Shown piece by piece: positions 1 through 6,697 of a stretch of DNA of 57,930 nt. The translations under genes were made by a program, and so were the position numbers. Every line of letters begins with the position of its first letter. Position 1 is the first letter of the stretch. Below the pieces are notes generated by a model. The model ran no database searches. It was not told the DNA's origin and saw nothing but the letters and a program-made list of their open reading frames with translations. Source of the DNA: Rheinheimera mesophila (lineage in GTDB: Bacteria; Pseudomonadota; Gammaproteobacteria; Enterobacterales; Alteromonadaceae); assembly GCF_000986865.1 (NCBI RefSeq), contig NZ_LAVS01000016.1, forward strand, positions 1 to 57,930, in the 5' to 3' direction.

Positions 1-12
1 GAGGTAATCAAT

Positions 13-597
13 ATGAACACAATCCGCTTAACTTCATTATCTGCAGCTGTGGTTTTAGCATCTTTGTCTGGTTTTTGTATGGCGCAGGCCGAAACGTCAG
101 ACCCGGCGACTGCTACTGCAGGAAATACTACAGCCACTGTAACCTTGCAACAGCAACACAATACGGTGGCCTTATCTTCAGGCGCTCCGTCTTTGGGGAT
201 GCGTTCTGCCAGCTCAGCTTCCGCTGAAACCAATCATCAGGTCAGTAGCAATCCAGACAGCACTGAACAAAGTGAAGCGCCACTGACATCAGCGGCTTTG
301 TCACAAAGTACAGGCATAGCTCAGCAAAGCTCTGCGGCCTTAAGCACTGTGTTGCCTCAACCTGCTGTGGCAATACCAGAGCTGCCGTCCGCAGACTCAG
401 TGGTACCCGCTGAACTTCCTGCACTGCCTGAATTGGTCAATGCTTCAGCTCAGGCCGCCGTCAGCCAAACCACCAATGCTTTGGTTCAGCAGCAAATCAG
501 CACTGAACTGACAAAAGCTGTGGATGACACCATCAAAGCTGAAGTGGTGAATTCTGTGCAATCCAGCCTGAACACAGTGTTAACTCTGGGTTTATAA
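13..597 (+). CDS. Secreted low-complexity protein of unknown function
   Basis: The 194-residue product has a clear signal peptide (hydrophobic core at residues 8-22, cleavage after an AQA-type motif near residue 26), so it is exported. The mature part is rich in Ala, Ser, Thr and Gln, with no recognisable domain. The C-terminal ~60 residues (many Val, Ser, Ala and Gln) look amphipathic. A Shine-Dalgarno GAGGTAA lies at the very start of the window, 5-6 bases before the ATG, which supports this start. A strong terminator follows, then another exported protein on the same strand. I do not recognise the family; function is unknown. Confidence 0.7.
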   Translation: MNTIRLTSLSAAVVLASLSGFCMAQAETSDPATATAGNTTATVTLQQQHNTVALSSGAPSLGMRSASSASAETNHQVSSNPDSTEQSEAPLTSAALSQSTGIAQQSSAALSTVLPQPAVAIPELPSADSVVPAELPALPELVNASAQAAVSQTTNALVQQQISTELTKAVDDTIKAEVVNSVQSSLNTVLTLGL

Positions 598-605
598 GGC
601 AGTCA

Positions 606-629
606 GGCCAGCGTTCTGCTGGCCTTTTT
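606..629 (+). terminator. Rho-independent terminator
   Basis: GGCCAGC (606-612) pairs perfectly with GCTGGCC (618-624) around a 5-base loop and is followed by five T residues. It ends the transcript of the secreted protein, a few bases before the next gene's Shine-Dalgarno. Confidence 0.85.
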
Positions 630-642
630 CCGGAGCATGATG

Positions 643-1557
643 ATGAAAACACTGAATTATTTGATGTGTTTAGCACTGGCAAGCCTGTTTGGAACTGTTC
701 AGGCAGGCACCACTGAGATGTCACAGCAGACCAAAGTGACTGGTTATCTGAGTTATGGTCAGAGCTACAATTCCAACCTGAAAACCGCTGAGCTGGATAA
801 TGCGTCCGGGCGCTCGGCTTCAGGCCAGAAACTGGAGGCTCAGTTAGCCGCACGTTGGATGCCTGTGCAGCAGTGGACTTTGGATCTCAGTTATACCCAT
901 CAGCAAAACAAATGGCAGGATAATTCTGATTTTAATACCAGCTTAGGTTTGTGGTCTGCAGATGTCAGCTATCAGGCCAGCTGGCTGACCCTTGGCAGCA
1001 GTTATCACAAAGCTGACGCCAGCTTAGCCAGCGAGGATTTTCTTGCTCTGGAGCAATACAGCCTCTATCTGGCTAAGCTCTGGCAGCAGCGTTATTACTG
1101 GCGCTTAAGCCTGAATCAGGCAGACAAGGATTTTAAAGTGTTGAATGACAGAGATGCCAAACAGCAGCAATTGCGCAGTGATTTTTTTGCATTCAGCACC
1201 GATCAGTTGGGTTTTGTGCAGTTTGGACTGGCTTATCAGGATGAACAGAGCAGGTCTGAACTCTTTGATTTTCAGGGGCCTTTGGTGCAACTGAAAGCAT
1301 CGCAACTGTGGCGCCGGGGGACGCAGGAGCATAAGGTGCAGCTGGGCTGGCAATGGCAGCACAAAGATTATCAAATACTGGCTGATGCCGAAAAGCGGGA
1401 TGACAGGATCCATAGCTGGCAGCTGAACTGGTTATGGCAACTGAATACCTATCTGGCCTTGACAACCCAGCTGGAACATCAGAATTCCGCATCCAGTTTA
1501 GCCAGTGCAGATTACTCTCAAAATCTGCTTGGTATGGCAGTGCGTGTCTCTTTTTAA
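643..1557 (+). CDS. Probable outer-membrane beta-barrel protein, unknown function
   Basis: The product (about 304 residues) begins with a signal peptide ending near GTVQA. It continues as alternating polar/aromatic strands rich in Tyr, Trp, Leu and Gln (for example WTLDLSYTHQQNK), and ends in VRVSF, with the terminal Phe that many outer-membrane barrels carry. Three ATGs occur in tandem at 637, 640 and 643; GGAG at 632-635 has the best spacing (7 bases) for the third. It converges on, and overlaps by 4 bases, the protease gene on the other strand. The barrel assignment is inference from composition; no specific family or substrate is recognised. Confidence 0.65.
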   Translation: MKTLNYLMCLALASLFGTVQAGTTEMSQQTKVTGYLSYGQSYNSNLKTAELDNASGRSASGQKLEAQLAARWMPVQQWTLDLSYTHQQNKWQDNSDFNTSLGLWSADVSYQASWLTLGSSYHKADASLASEDFLALEQYSLYLAKLWQQRYYWRLSLNQADKDFKVLNDRDAKQQQLRSDFFAFSTDQLGFVQFGLAYQDEQSRSELFDFQGPLVQLKASQLWRRGTQEHKVQLGWQWQHKDYQILADAEKRDDRIHSWQLNWLWQLNTYLALTTQLEHQNSASSLASADYSQNLLGMAVRVSF

Positions 1558-2900
1558 TTGGAGCCCGGGCGAAGCAAGCCAAAACCATAAACACTGTCTT
1601 TGCCCGGTTCACCTAAATCTATCGCTTGTTGCTGTAACTGAGCTCTGAGTTGAGTGGTGGGAATGCCTGAGGCCAGATGGCAGGCGGCAATAGCAGCCAC
1701 AACAGGAGAGGCCAATGAAGTGCCGGATTCAACACCAAAACCAACCCCGGCTTTGGCTACAGTGACCGCGACTCCCGCTGCGGCGAACTCAATATAATCC
1801 CCTTGATTGGCCCAGCGATAAATATGTTGCTGCTGATCCACTGCTGTGACTGCAATCACCTCTGTATAAGCCGCAGGGTACAAAGCCGCTGCGCCAGGGC
1901 CTGCATTACCTGCAGCTGCAACCAAGGCGATACTTTTCTGATCCAGGGCTCTGATGGCATGATGCAACAACGGATGAGCAGGGCCGGTCAGGCTCAGATT
2001 AATCAGTTGCACCTGTTGTGAGGCTAACCAATTCAGTGCCTCCAATAAGTGGATCAGAGTTGCACCTTGCTGGTAGGCATTTTGCTGATAAAACACTTCA
2101 GCACTATAGAGTTGCGCCTTTGGCAGCAGAGGGTTTAGCTGTGGCCCCTGGCCCATCAGGATGGACGCTACAGCTGTACCATGTTGTGTGCTTTGAGATA
2201 AGTCGGCAGGTAAAAAGTTTTTACTGATCAATGCATCCGGACGGGCAAAGGCCGGATGCCGGCGATCAACAGCTGAATCCACCATACCAATTTTTACCGC
2301 TCTCTGGCAGGCGCTGCCTGGTGTTGCCAGGTCGGTCACTCCGGCCGCTTCGCCCTGTTGCGGGCTGTAAATGGTGTTGCTGAAAATCTGTGTTCGTATA
2401 TCTGCAGGCAAAGACTGAAACAGTTCAGGTTTAGTTCCTGCACCTTCAGGCAGTTGGAGCCGGTATAAAGCTAAACCCAATTCAGGGTAATTTTTTTGAT
2501 CCACTAAATAGCGGTGTAATTGAGGATGCTGTTGCCATTGTTGTGCACTTAACATCAGCAACCATTGACCTTCGACGACTCTGACTCCAGGGGACAATTC
2601 GGTTTCCCGCCACAGCAGTTGGTTTTGTGTATTCAATATGGCTAAGCTGGCGGGGAGTTGGCTCACAGGATCCAGGCTGCGGCTTAGCTGTTGACGCAGC
2701 TGTTCTGTCGCCAACTTGTCTTTGAGTAGCTGCTGCCTTGTTTGGCGCAACAAAGTTTGATCCAATGTGCTCAGGCGTTCAGCCACCGGCAAATCCACCT
2801 GCTGACGCAGTGTGTCGCTCAGTGGAGGCACAGCTAAAAGCTGAGCCTGACCGCCCGGCGACAGCAATAACAAGAGTGCAAAGGTCAGTTTATTTTTCAT
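1554..2900 (-). CDS. S8 family (subtilisin-like) serine peptidase, exported
   Basis: This 448-residue secreted protease has a signal peptide (residues 1-20, ending GGQAQ). The complete subtilase catalytic set is visible: Asp208 in GMVDSAVD, His240 in HGTAVASIL, the oxyanion Asn332 in AAAGNAG, and Ser395 in GTSLASPVVAA. About 180 residues of pro-region or N-terminal domain precede the catalytic domain. The gene is divergent from an ECF sigma/anti-sigma operon, with about 120 bp between starts, so shared control or a role in envelope-stress proteolysis is plausible but inferred. Catalytic residues are intact, so it should be active. The natural substrate is unknown. Confidence 0.9.
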   Translation of the reverse strand: MKNKLTFALLLLLSPGGQAQLLAVPPLSDTLRQQVDLPVAERLSTLDQTLLRQTRQQLLKDKLATEQLRQQLSRSLDPVSQLPASLAILNTQNQLLWRETELSPGVRVVEGQWLLMLSAQQWQQHPQLHRYLVDQKNYPELGLALYRLQLPEGAGTKPELFQSLPADIRTQIFSNTIYSPQQGEAAGVTDLATPGSACQRAVKIGMVDSAVDRRHPAFARPDALISKNFLPADLSQSTQHGTAVASILMGQGPQLNPLLPKAQLYSAEVFYQQNAYQQGATLIHLLEALNWLASQQVQLINLSLTGPAHPLLHHAIRALDQKSIALVAAAGNAGPGAAALYPAAYTEVIAVTAVDQQQHIYRWANQGDYIEFAAAGVAVTVAKAGVGFGVESGTSLASPVVAAIAACHLASGIPTTQLRAQLQQQAIDLGEPGKDSVYGFGLLRPGSN

Positions 2901-2970
2901 GGTGATCTCTTCAGCTACAAAAACTATGTACCATAAAAACGTCTGAGCAGAAAAAAAATTCCGGCATGAT

Positions 2971-2997
2971 GGAATAAATCTGTCTGTTGTTTCGTCT
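2971..2997 (+). promoter_or_regulatory. Putative ECF sigma autoregulatory promoter
   Basis: GGAATAA (2971-2977) and CGTCT (2993-2997) are separated by 15 bases. This matches the GGAA.../CGTC... layout of promoters used by many ECF sigma factors. It lies about 28 bp upstream of the start codon of the ECF sigma gene, which suggests autoregulation. Seen in sequence; function inferred. Confidence 0.6.
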
Positions 2998-3024
2998 CCT
3001 TTTTAACAGGGAGTATTGCTGACG

Positions 3025-3513
3025 ATGAAAACTGAATTAAAAACTTTATTACCCCAGCTAAGACGTTTTGCGTTCTCGCTGACCGGCTCTGCTCAGGACG
3101 CTGACGATTTGGTGCAGAACACCATAGAGCGATTACTGAATCATCCGCCTGAGCCCCATGTGACTTTGTTGCACTGGTGTTTTCGGGTTTGCCGGAATGT
3201 CTGGATTGATGAGTATCGCAGCCGGAAAGTGCGGCAAGCCAGCTCTGATGAACCTGAGCTGCAGGAGGCCAGCACTGATGGTGAAGCGACCATGTTGGCG
3301 CAAATTCAACTGACGCAGCTGCAAAAGGCCATGAGCCGGTTACCGGATGAACAGATAGAAGTGCTGAGTCTGGTTGCAGTGCAGGGTTGTAGCTACGCAG
3401 AGGCAGCACAAATTCTGGCCTTGCCGGCTGGCACTATTATGAGCCGGCTTGCCAGAGCCCGCAATGCTTTACTGCAAAGTGTCAGGTTATCAGAAGGGAG
3501 TTACGGTGTATGA
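3025..3513 (+). CDS. ECF-type RNA polymerase sigma factor
   Basis: The product (162 residues from the ATG) has the two-domain layout of extracytoplasmic-function sigma factors. Region 2 near the N-terminus contains DADDLVQNTIERLL, and region 4 near the C-terminus has an HTH (SYAEAAQILALPAGTIMSRL). It directs RNA polymerase to a small regulon in the cytoplasm. A TTG at 3016 is possible but sits only 2 bases after AGGGAG (3008-3013), whereas the ATG at 3025 is 11 bases away and begins the conserved part. The stop overlaps the start of the anti-sigma gene (ATGA), a sign of translational coupling. An ECF-like promoter lies just upstream. Confidence 0.9.
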   Translation: MKTELKTLLPQLRRFAFSLTGSAQDADDLVQNTIERLLNHPPEPHVTLLHWCFRVCRNVWIDEYRSRKVRQASSDEPELQEASTDGEATMLAQIQLTQLQKAMSRLPDEQIEVLSLVAVQGCSYAEAAQILALPAGTIMSRLARARNALLQSVRLSEGSYGV

Positions 3514-4223
3514 AAATAACAGATGAAATGTTATCTGCATTTCTTGATGCAGAACTTCCTGAATCTCAAATGCAGATGATTCGCGAAGCACTGCATCAGG
3601 ATGAACAGCTATCCGGGCGTTTGGCGGCTCTGGCTGAAATGGACCTGCTGCTGAAACAGCATGCAAGCCAGATGGATCATCAGGTTGTTCCTGAAAAGCT
3701 GATGGCTCTGTTGGATGAACCCACACAGGATAATCTGGTTTCCTTTCCACTCTGGAGGCGTATTACTGCTCTGCAGCCATGGTCCGGTGCAGCAGCTGCC
3801 TGTTTGGCTGTTGTCGCAGGTTATAGCCTGGCGCTATGGCAGGCTGAGGACCCATGGGCAGAGATCAGTCTGGCATTGGAAACTCAAGCTGCAGGAGTCA
3901 GTTATCCGCTGACCGGAGCGTCAAGACTGACGCCACATTTGACCTTTATGGATAAACAAGGCCGGTATTGTCGGCAGTATCAGGTGAGTAGCTCAGATGA
4001 AATCAGTCAGCAATTGGCTTGCCGCAGTGCACAAGGCTGGACATTAGAAGCTATGGTGAATGGTGCAGCGCAAGACAACTCAGGCTACCAAACCGCAACT
4101 GGTTCTGTGGTGCTGGATCCTGTGATTGATCGCATGATTTCAGGTCAGGTCGTCAGCTTATCTGCTGAGCAACAATTGATCCGGCAGCAGTGGGTCACTA
4201 CATCAGATGGAGAGCAGCCATGA
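3510..4223 (+). CDS. Transmembrane anti-sigma factor
   Basis: This 237-residue protein follows the ECF sigma gene with an ATGA overlap. Its N-terminal cytoplasmic part (MLSAFLDAELPE..., residues 1-50) resembles the sigma-binding segment of anti-sigma proteins but lacks the His/Cys zinc motif of the ZAS class. One membrane segment is predicted at about residues 91-109 (AAAACLAVVAGYSLALW), and the C-terminal ~125 residues should be periplasmic. It should hold the cognate sigma inactive until an envelope signal releases it. Its end overlaps the lipoprotein gene (ATGA). The role is inferred from position and topology. Confidence 0.8.
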   Translation: MKITDEMLSAFLDAELPESQMQMIREALHQDEQLSGRLAALAEMDLLLKQHASQMDHQVVPEKLMALLDEPTQDNLVSFPLWRRITALQPWSGAAAACLAVVAGYSLALWQAEDPWAEISLALETQAAGVSYPLTGASRLTPHLTFMDKQGRYCRQYQVSSSDEISQQLACRSAQGWTLEAMVNGAAQDNSGYQTATGSVVLDPVIDRMISGQVVSLSAEQQLIRQQWVTTSDGEQP

Positions 4224-4705
4224 AGCTATTGATTGCTGGTATTTTGTTGAGTTTAGCTGCCTGTAGCTCTGTGCCTGAGTACCGCAGCGCCTCTGCGGCC
4301 GGATATGGGTACAGTGATACTGAGCTTGGCCCAAATTATCACAGAGTTCAGTTTAAGCTCAGAGGCAAAGATAAAGCGAAAGCTATGGATTACGCCCTGC
4401 AAAGGGCTGCAGAACTCACTCTGGCTGAGGGCTATGACTGGTTTGATTTAGTGGCGAAAGAGACACTGGTAGACCGTAAAAACCATGAGGTCACAGCGAG
4501 ACTCAGCACCCTTCACCATCATCAGCAGATGTCTTGTGGTTTACTCAGTTGCAGCAGTTATTCCCAGAGCGAAAGCATGTCTGAGCCCGATATTGCAACG
4601 GACTTCACCGAAGTGAGGATCGATATTCGTCTTGGCAAGGGAGTAAGTCCAGAGGGGCAGACTGTGTTTCAGGCCTCAGAAGTCTTGAAACATATCAAGC
4701 AGTAA
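4220..4705 (+). CDS. CC0125/CC1285-like lipoprotein
   Basis: The 161-residue product begins with a lipoprotein signal peptide whose lipobox is LSLAACSS; the cysteine becomes the lipidated N-terminus. The block YSDTELGPNYHRVQF, followed by RAAELTLAEGYDWF, matches the family of small lipoproteins first named from Caulobacter (CC0125/CC1285). The ATG at 4220 overlaps the anti-sigma stop and directly precedes the lipoprotein signal; a longer reading from 4190 would bury the signal peptide. It is the third gene of the sigma operon and may be the envelope component or target of that system. The molecular role is not known. Confidence 0.8.
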   Translation: MKLLIAGILLSLAACSSVPEYRSASAAGYGYSDTELGPNYHRVQFKLRGKDKAKAMDYALQRAAELTLAEGYDWFDLVAKETLVDRKNHEVTARLSTLHHHQQMSCGLLSCSSYSQSESMSEPDIATDFTEVRIDIRLGKGVSPEGQTVFQASEVLKHIKQ

Positions 4706-4730
4706 CCAACAGGAGCTCAGGTTGGTTACT
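4701..4730. terminator. Perfect inverted repeat between convergent genes
   Basis: AGTAACCAAC (4701-4710) and GTTGGTTACT (4721-4730) form a perfect 10-bp stem with a 10-base loop. The stem includes the stop codon of the lipoprotein gene. No U-tract follows on either strand, so it is a hairpin at a gene end rather than a classical intrinsic terminator. Confidence 0.5.
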
Positions 4731-4747
4731 GCCGGTTCATCGCAGAT

Positions 4748-5491
4748 TTAGTTTGCTTTTTCCGGCCAGCTGGCAGGTAAAGATAAATCACCTGAAGCCA
4801 CATCGTAGACATTCACTACGCACAAAAGCGGGTTGTGCAGGTTGGCATTGACTTTCAATGCAGCTGTTACACCATCGTAGTTAAAATCAGTCGGGAAACC
4901 CACTTCTTTTAACGGCACCCGGATGGTGACAGTATCTTTTTTCAGGTTGAAATCATAACCCGGTGAGTCGATATAAATCGGCGCGCCCGGCCAGGTTTTT
5001 GGCACTTTCGGGGTTTCACCCTGTGGGATATCCCGCACTTTTAAACCTTTAGGGCCACAGCTTTCATCCGGGGTTAACACCACCCAATGTGAATGCCAGT
5101 CGTCGCCATCGTTGGCCAGATTGCCATCGTTGTTTTCGTCATACAAAGGGGTGTCATCAAAGTCAGGGTGGGCTGTTAACGCCAGCGCCACTATGCCTTT
5201 TTTACCATCAAACCCAATGACTGACGAATCCAGTGTGGTGGGCCAGACATAACTCAGGACTTCTGCTGTGGCAAATTTTCCGCCATTGCTGGCGGGTTTT
5301 TCTGAGCCTGCAGTGCCTGCAACCACCTGCTCAAACACCAGATGGGTACCGTCTTTAAAGACCCGGGTGTGAACTAAGTCAAAAGCCGCTTTAGTGGCTG
5401 ATTTTTCTGCATGAATACCACCTGGGCCATGAGCGAATGCCTGGCTGGCGGCTAAAGCTATGAATGAACTTAACAGTAATTTTTTCATCAT
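4748..5491 (-). CDS. Exported periplasmic protein of unknown function
   Basis: The 247-residue product has a signal peptide (cleaved after SQAFA), giving a mature N-terminus HGPGGIHAEK that could bind a metal. A segment DENNDGNLANDGDDWHSHW is rich in Asp, Asn and His and resembles a calcium-loop-like region. Only a few cysteines are present. It is the second gene of a unit with the mini-thioredoxin: the Shine-Dalgarno GAGGTGA overlaps the thioredoxin stop codon and lies directly before a double ATG, so translation is likely coupled. The family is not recognised. A periplasmic role under the upstream MarR-type operator is inferred. Confidence 0.7.
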   Translation of the reverse strand: MMKKLLLSSFIALAASQAFAHGPGGIHAEKSATKAAFDLVHTRVFKDGTHLVFEQVVAGTAGSEKPASNGGKFATAEVLSYVWPTTLDSSVIGFDGKKGIVALALTAHPDFDDTPLYDENNDGNLANDGDDWHSHWVVLTPDESCGPKGLKVRDIPQGETPKVPKTWPGAPIYIDSPGYDFNLKKDTVTIRVPLKEVGFPTDFNYDGVTAALKVNANLHNPLLCVVNVYDVASGDLSLPASWPEKAN

Positions 5492-5496
5492 TCACC

Positions 5497-5739
5497 TCAG
5501 GCTAAATCTGTGATGGCAGCGCCAAAGTTGATATGTAACACCTGGCCATCAATCACTAAGGCAGGCACTGACTGCACGCCGGCCGCTTTGGCTGTGACGA
5601 CTTCAGCACTCTGTTCACCTAAATGCACGACATGGATGTGGTATTTATTCGGGTCAATCAGGTTTAACACCGTCTGTTCAGCGCTAATGCAAACAGGACA
5701 ACCAGCATGGTAAAAAGTAGCGATAGCTTTAGTCTTCAT
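5497..5739 (-). CDS. Small thioredoxin/glutaredoxin-like protein (CPVC)
   Basis: This 80-residue protein is a minimal thioredoxin fold. A redox motif C14-P-V-C17 follows the first strand, and SVPALVIDGQ supplies the cis-proline loop. It has no signal peptide, so it should act as a thiol-disulfide reductase or redox sensor in the cytoplasm. AAAGGAAAC precedes the ATG at proper distance. Upstream lies a TTGACA-17-AATAAT promoter covered by MarR-type operators. The next gene encodes a periplasmic protein and starts 5 bases after this stop. The partner is unknown; thioredoxin versus glutaredoxin subclass cannot be settled by eye. Confidence 0.8.
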   Translation of the reverse strand: MKTKAIATFYHAGCPVCISAEQTVLNLIDPNKYHIHVVHLGEQSAEVVTAKAAGVQSVPALVIDGQVLHINFGAAITDLA

Positions 5740-5798
5740 GTTTTGTTTCCTTTAAAAGGTCAGGTTAAGAGTCAGTACCGTGTTGTATAGTTATGAAT

Positions 5799-5836
5799 GT
5801 TTCGATTCGATACGTATTATTGTTTTGAATCGAAAC
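5799..5836. promoter_or_regulatory. Tandem MarR-type operators (pair 1)
   Basis: GTTTCGATTCGATAC (5799-5813) is one 15-bp copy. On the opposite strand 5836-5822 reads GTTTCGATTCAAAAC, a 13/15 match. The two are 23 bp apart. The first covers the expected transcription start and the second fills the spacer of the mini-thioredoxin promoter. The same motif recurs at 6585-6599 and 6615-6629. Confidence 0.65.
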
Positions 5837-5844
5837 TGTGTCAA
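5816..5844 (-). promoter_or_regulatory. Promoter of the mini-thioredoxin operon
   Basis: On the minus strand TTGACA (5844-5839), a 17-base spacer and AATAAT (5821-5816) form a near-consensus sigma-70 promoter. Its spacer contains an operator copy, so a bound repressor would block polymerase. Confidence 0.65.
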
Positions 5845-5929
5845 GGCGGCGTTTTAACAAAACTGAGGCTTATTTGTTAAGGTTTTGATTTTTAATGTTT
5901 TATTTTTTGTTCTGTGCGGCTAAACACCA

Positions 5930-5959
5930 AAAAATAAAAAAGCCACCGGATTGGTGGCT
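5930..5959 (-). terminator. Rho-independent terminator of DUF2024-rof
   Basis: AGCCACC (5941-5947) pairs with GGTGGCT (5953-5959) over a 5-base loop. On the minus strand the stem is followed by a run of six T residues, ending the DUF2024-rof transcript. Confidence 0.85.
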
Positions 5960-5982
5960 TCTTAGTTATTGGGAGGATAGGG

Positions 5983-6258
5983 TTAAATAGCGCAGCTTCC
6001 GCCTTGCTGTAACCAAATCTCCTGTTGGGGAGCATTGGCATCCAGCACCTCAATACGTTCTATCTGCAGCAGTGGAATTTCCACTTTTTGCCCGTCCTTA
6101 TCCAGCAGCAGAAATTCTTCCTGTGCTGTACTTCGGGTGTCGCGGGCAATACCCTCAATAGTGCTGCCATCCAGCTGATGGATCAGGACCTGGTATCGTC
6201 TCATACAGATAATTTCGACATGATCATGTAAATCACAAGCAAGAATGGCCGGACTCAT
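5983..6258 (-). CDS. rof: Rho-binding antiterminator (Rof/YaeO family)
   Basis: The 91-residue protein matches the ROF family: ACDLHDHVEIICMRRYQV at the N-terminus corresponds to the conserved Cys-Asp...Asp...Glu...Cys block. It continues with a small beta-barrel pattern (LDGSTIEGIARDTRST, EEFLLLDKDGQKVEIPL, IERIEVLD). Family members bind Rho factor and inhibit Rho-dependent termination. AAGGAGC precedes the ATG. It lies 42 bases after the DUF2024 gene on the same strand, before a strong intrinsic terminator, so the two are probably one operon under the MarR-type operator at 6585-6629. Length is as usual for the family. Confidence 0.82.
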   Translation of the reverse strand: MSPAILACDLHDHVEIICMRRYQVLIHQLDGSTIEGIARDTRSTAQEEFLLLDKDGQKVEIPLLQIERIEVLDANAPQQEIWLQQGGSCAI

Positions 6259-6300
6259 CAGGCTGCTCCTTTGATCTTGGGTTAATGAACACAGAGCTGC

Positions 6301-6555
6301 TTAACAGCCCTGTAATTTCAGAATGTAATACCCCTGAGCATGAATAGCTGCAATAACAGCAGGGGTGGCTATTTCGTTATGACAAAAATCACAGCTTTGT
6401 TGCTGTACGTCTTCATTATCGTAGCCTTGTTGTTGTAAAAACTGCTGCGCATAAAGTTTAGCCTTCCCTGCATGCTCTGGCGTTACCAATACATCAAAAT
6501 GCAGGTAGTGGCCATTGGTGGTTTTTACATGGGTGTCAAAAACCTGAACGTTCAT
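6301..6555 (-). CDS. DUF2024 family protein
   Basis: The 84-residue product has the hallmarks of the DUF2024 family: VFDTHVKTTNGHYLHFDVLV at the start, SCDFCHNE in the middle (a Cys-x2-Cys-His cluster) and a C-terminal GYYILKLQGC. The biochemical role of the family is not known. The conserved cysteines suggest a metal or redox function, which is inference. It is the first gene of a unit with rof and starts about 47 bases downstream of the predicted transcription start, where two MarR-type operators cover the promoter. Confidence 0.85.
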   Translation of the reverse strand: MNVQVFDTHVKTTNGHYLHFDVLVTPEHAGKAKLYAQQFLQQQGYDNEDVQQQSCDFCHNEIATPAVIAAIHAQGYYILKLQGC

Positions 6556-6584
6556 AAAAAGCTCCTCAGTTAAATTTAAATTAA

Positions 6585-6629
6585 GTATCGAGTCGATACG
6601 TTATGAAAATAATAGTTTCGCTTCGATAC
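6585..6629. promoter_or_regulatory. Tandem MarR-type operators (pair 2)
   Basis: GTATCGAGTCGATAC (6585-6599) is a perfect palindrome around a central G. GTTTCGCTTCGATAC (6615-6629) is a second copy 30 bp away. The second exactly fills the spacer of the minus-strand promoter, and the first sits just past the predicted start site. They also lie 69-113 bp upstream of the divergent marR gene, so autoregulation is likely. Confidence 0.7.
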
Positions 6630-6637
6630 TATGTCAA
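6609..6637 (-). promoter_or_regulatory. Promoter of DUF2024-rof
   Basis: On the minus strand TTGACA (6637-6632), 17 bases, then TATTAT (6614-6609). The architecture is the same as at 5816-5844, with an operator in the spacer. Confidence 0.65.
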
Positions 6638-6697
6638 GCTATACTGTGCAGATAAAATGCAGGTCTAAACCCAGATGCAAGTGCAGGTGTAAAAACT

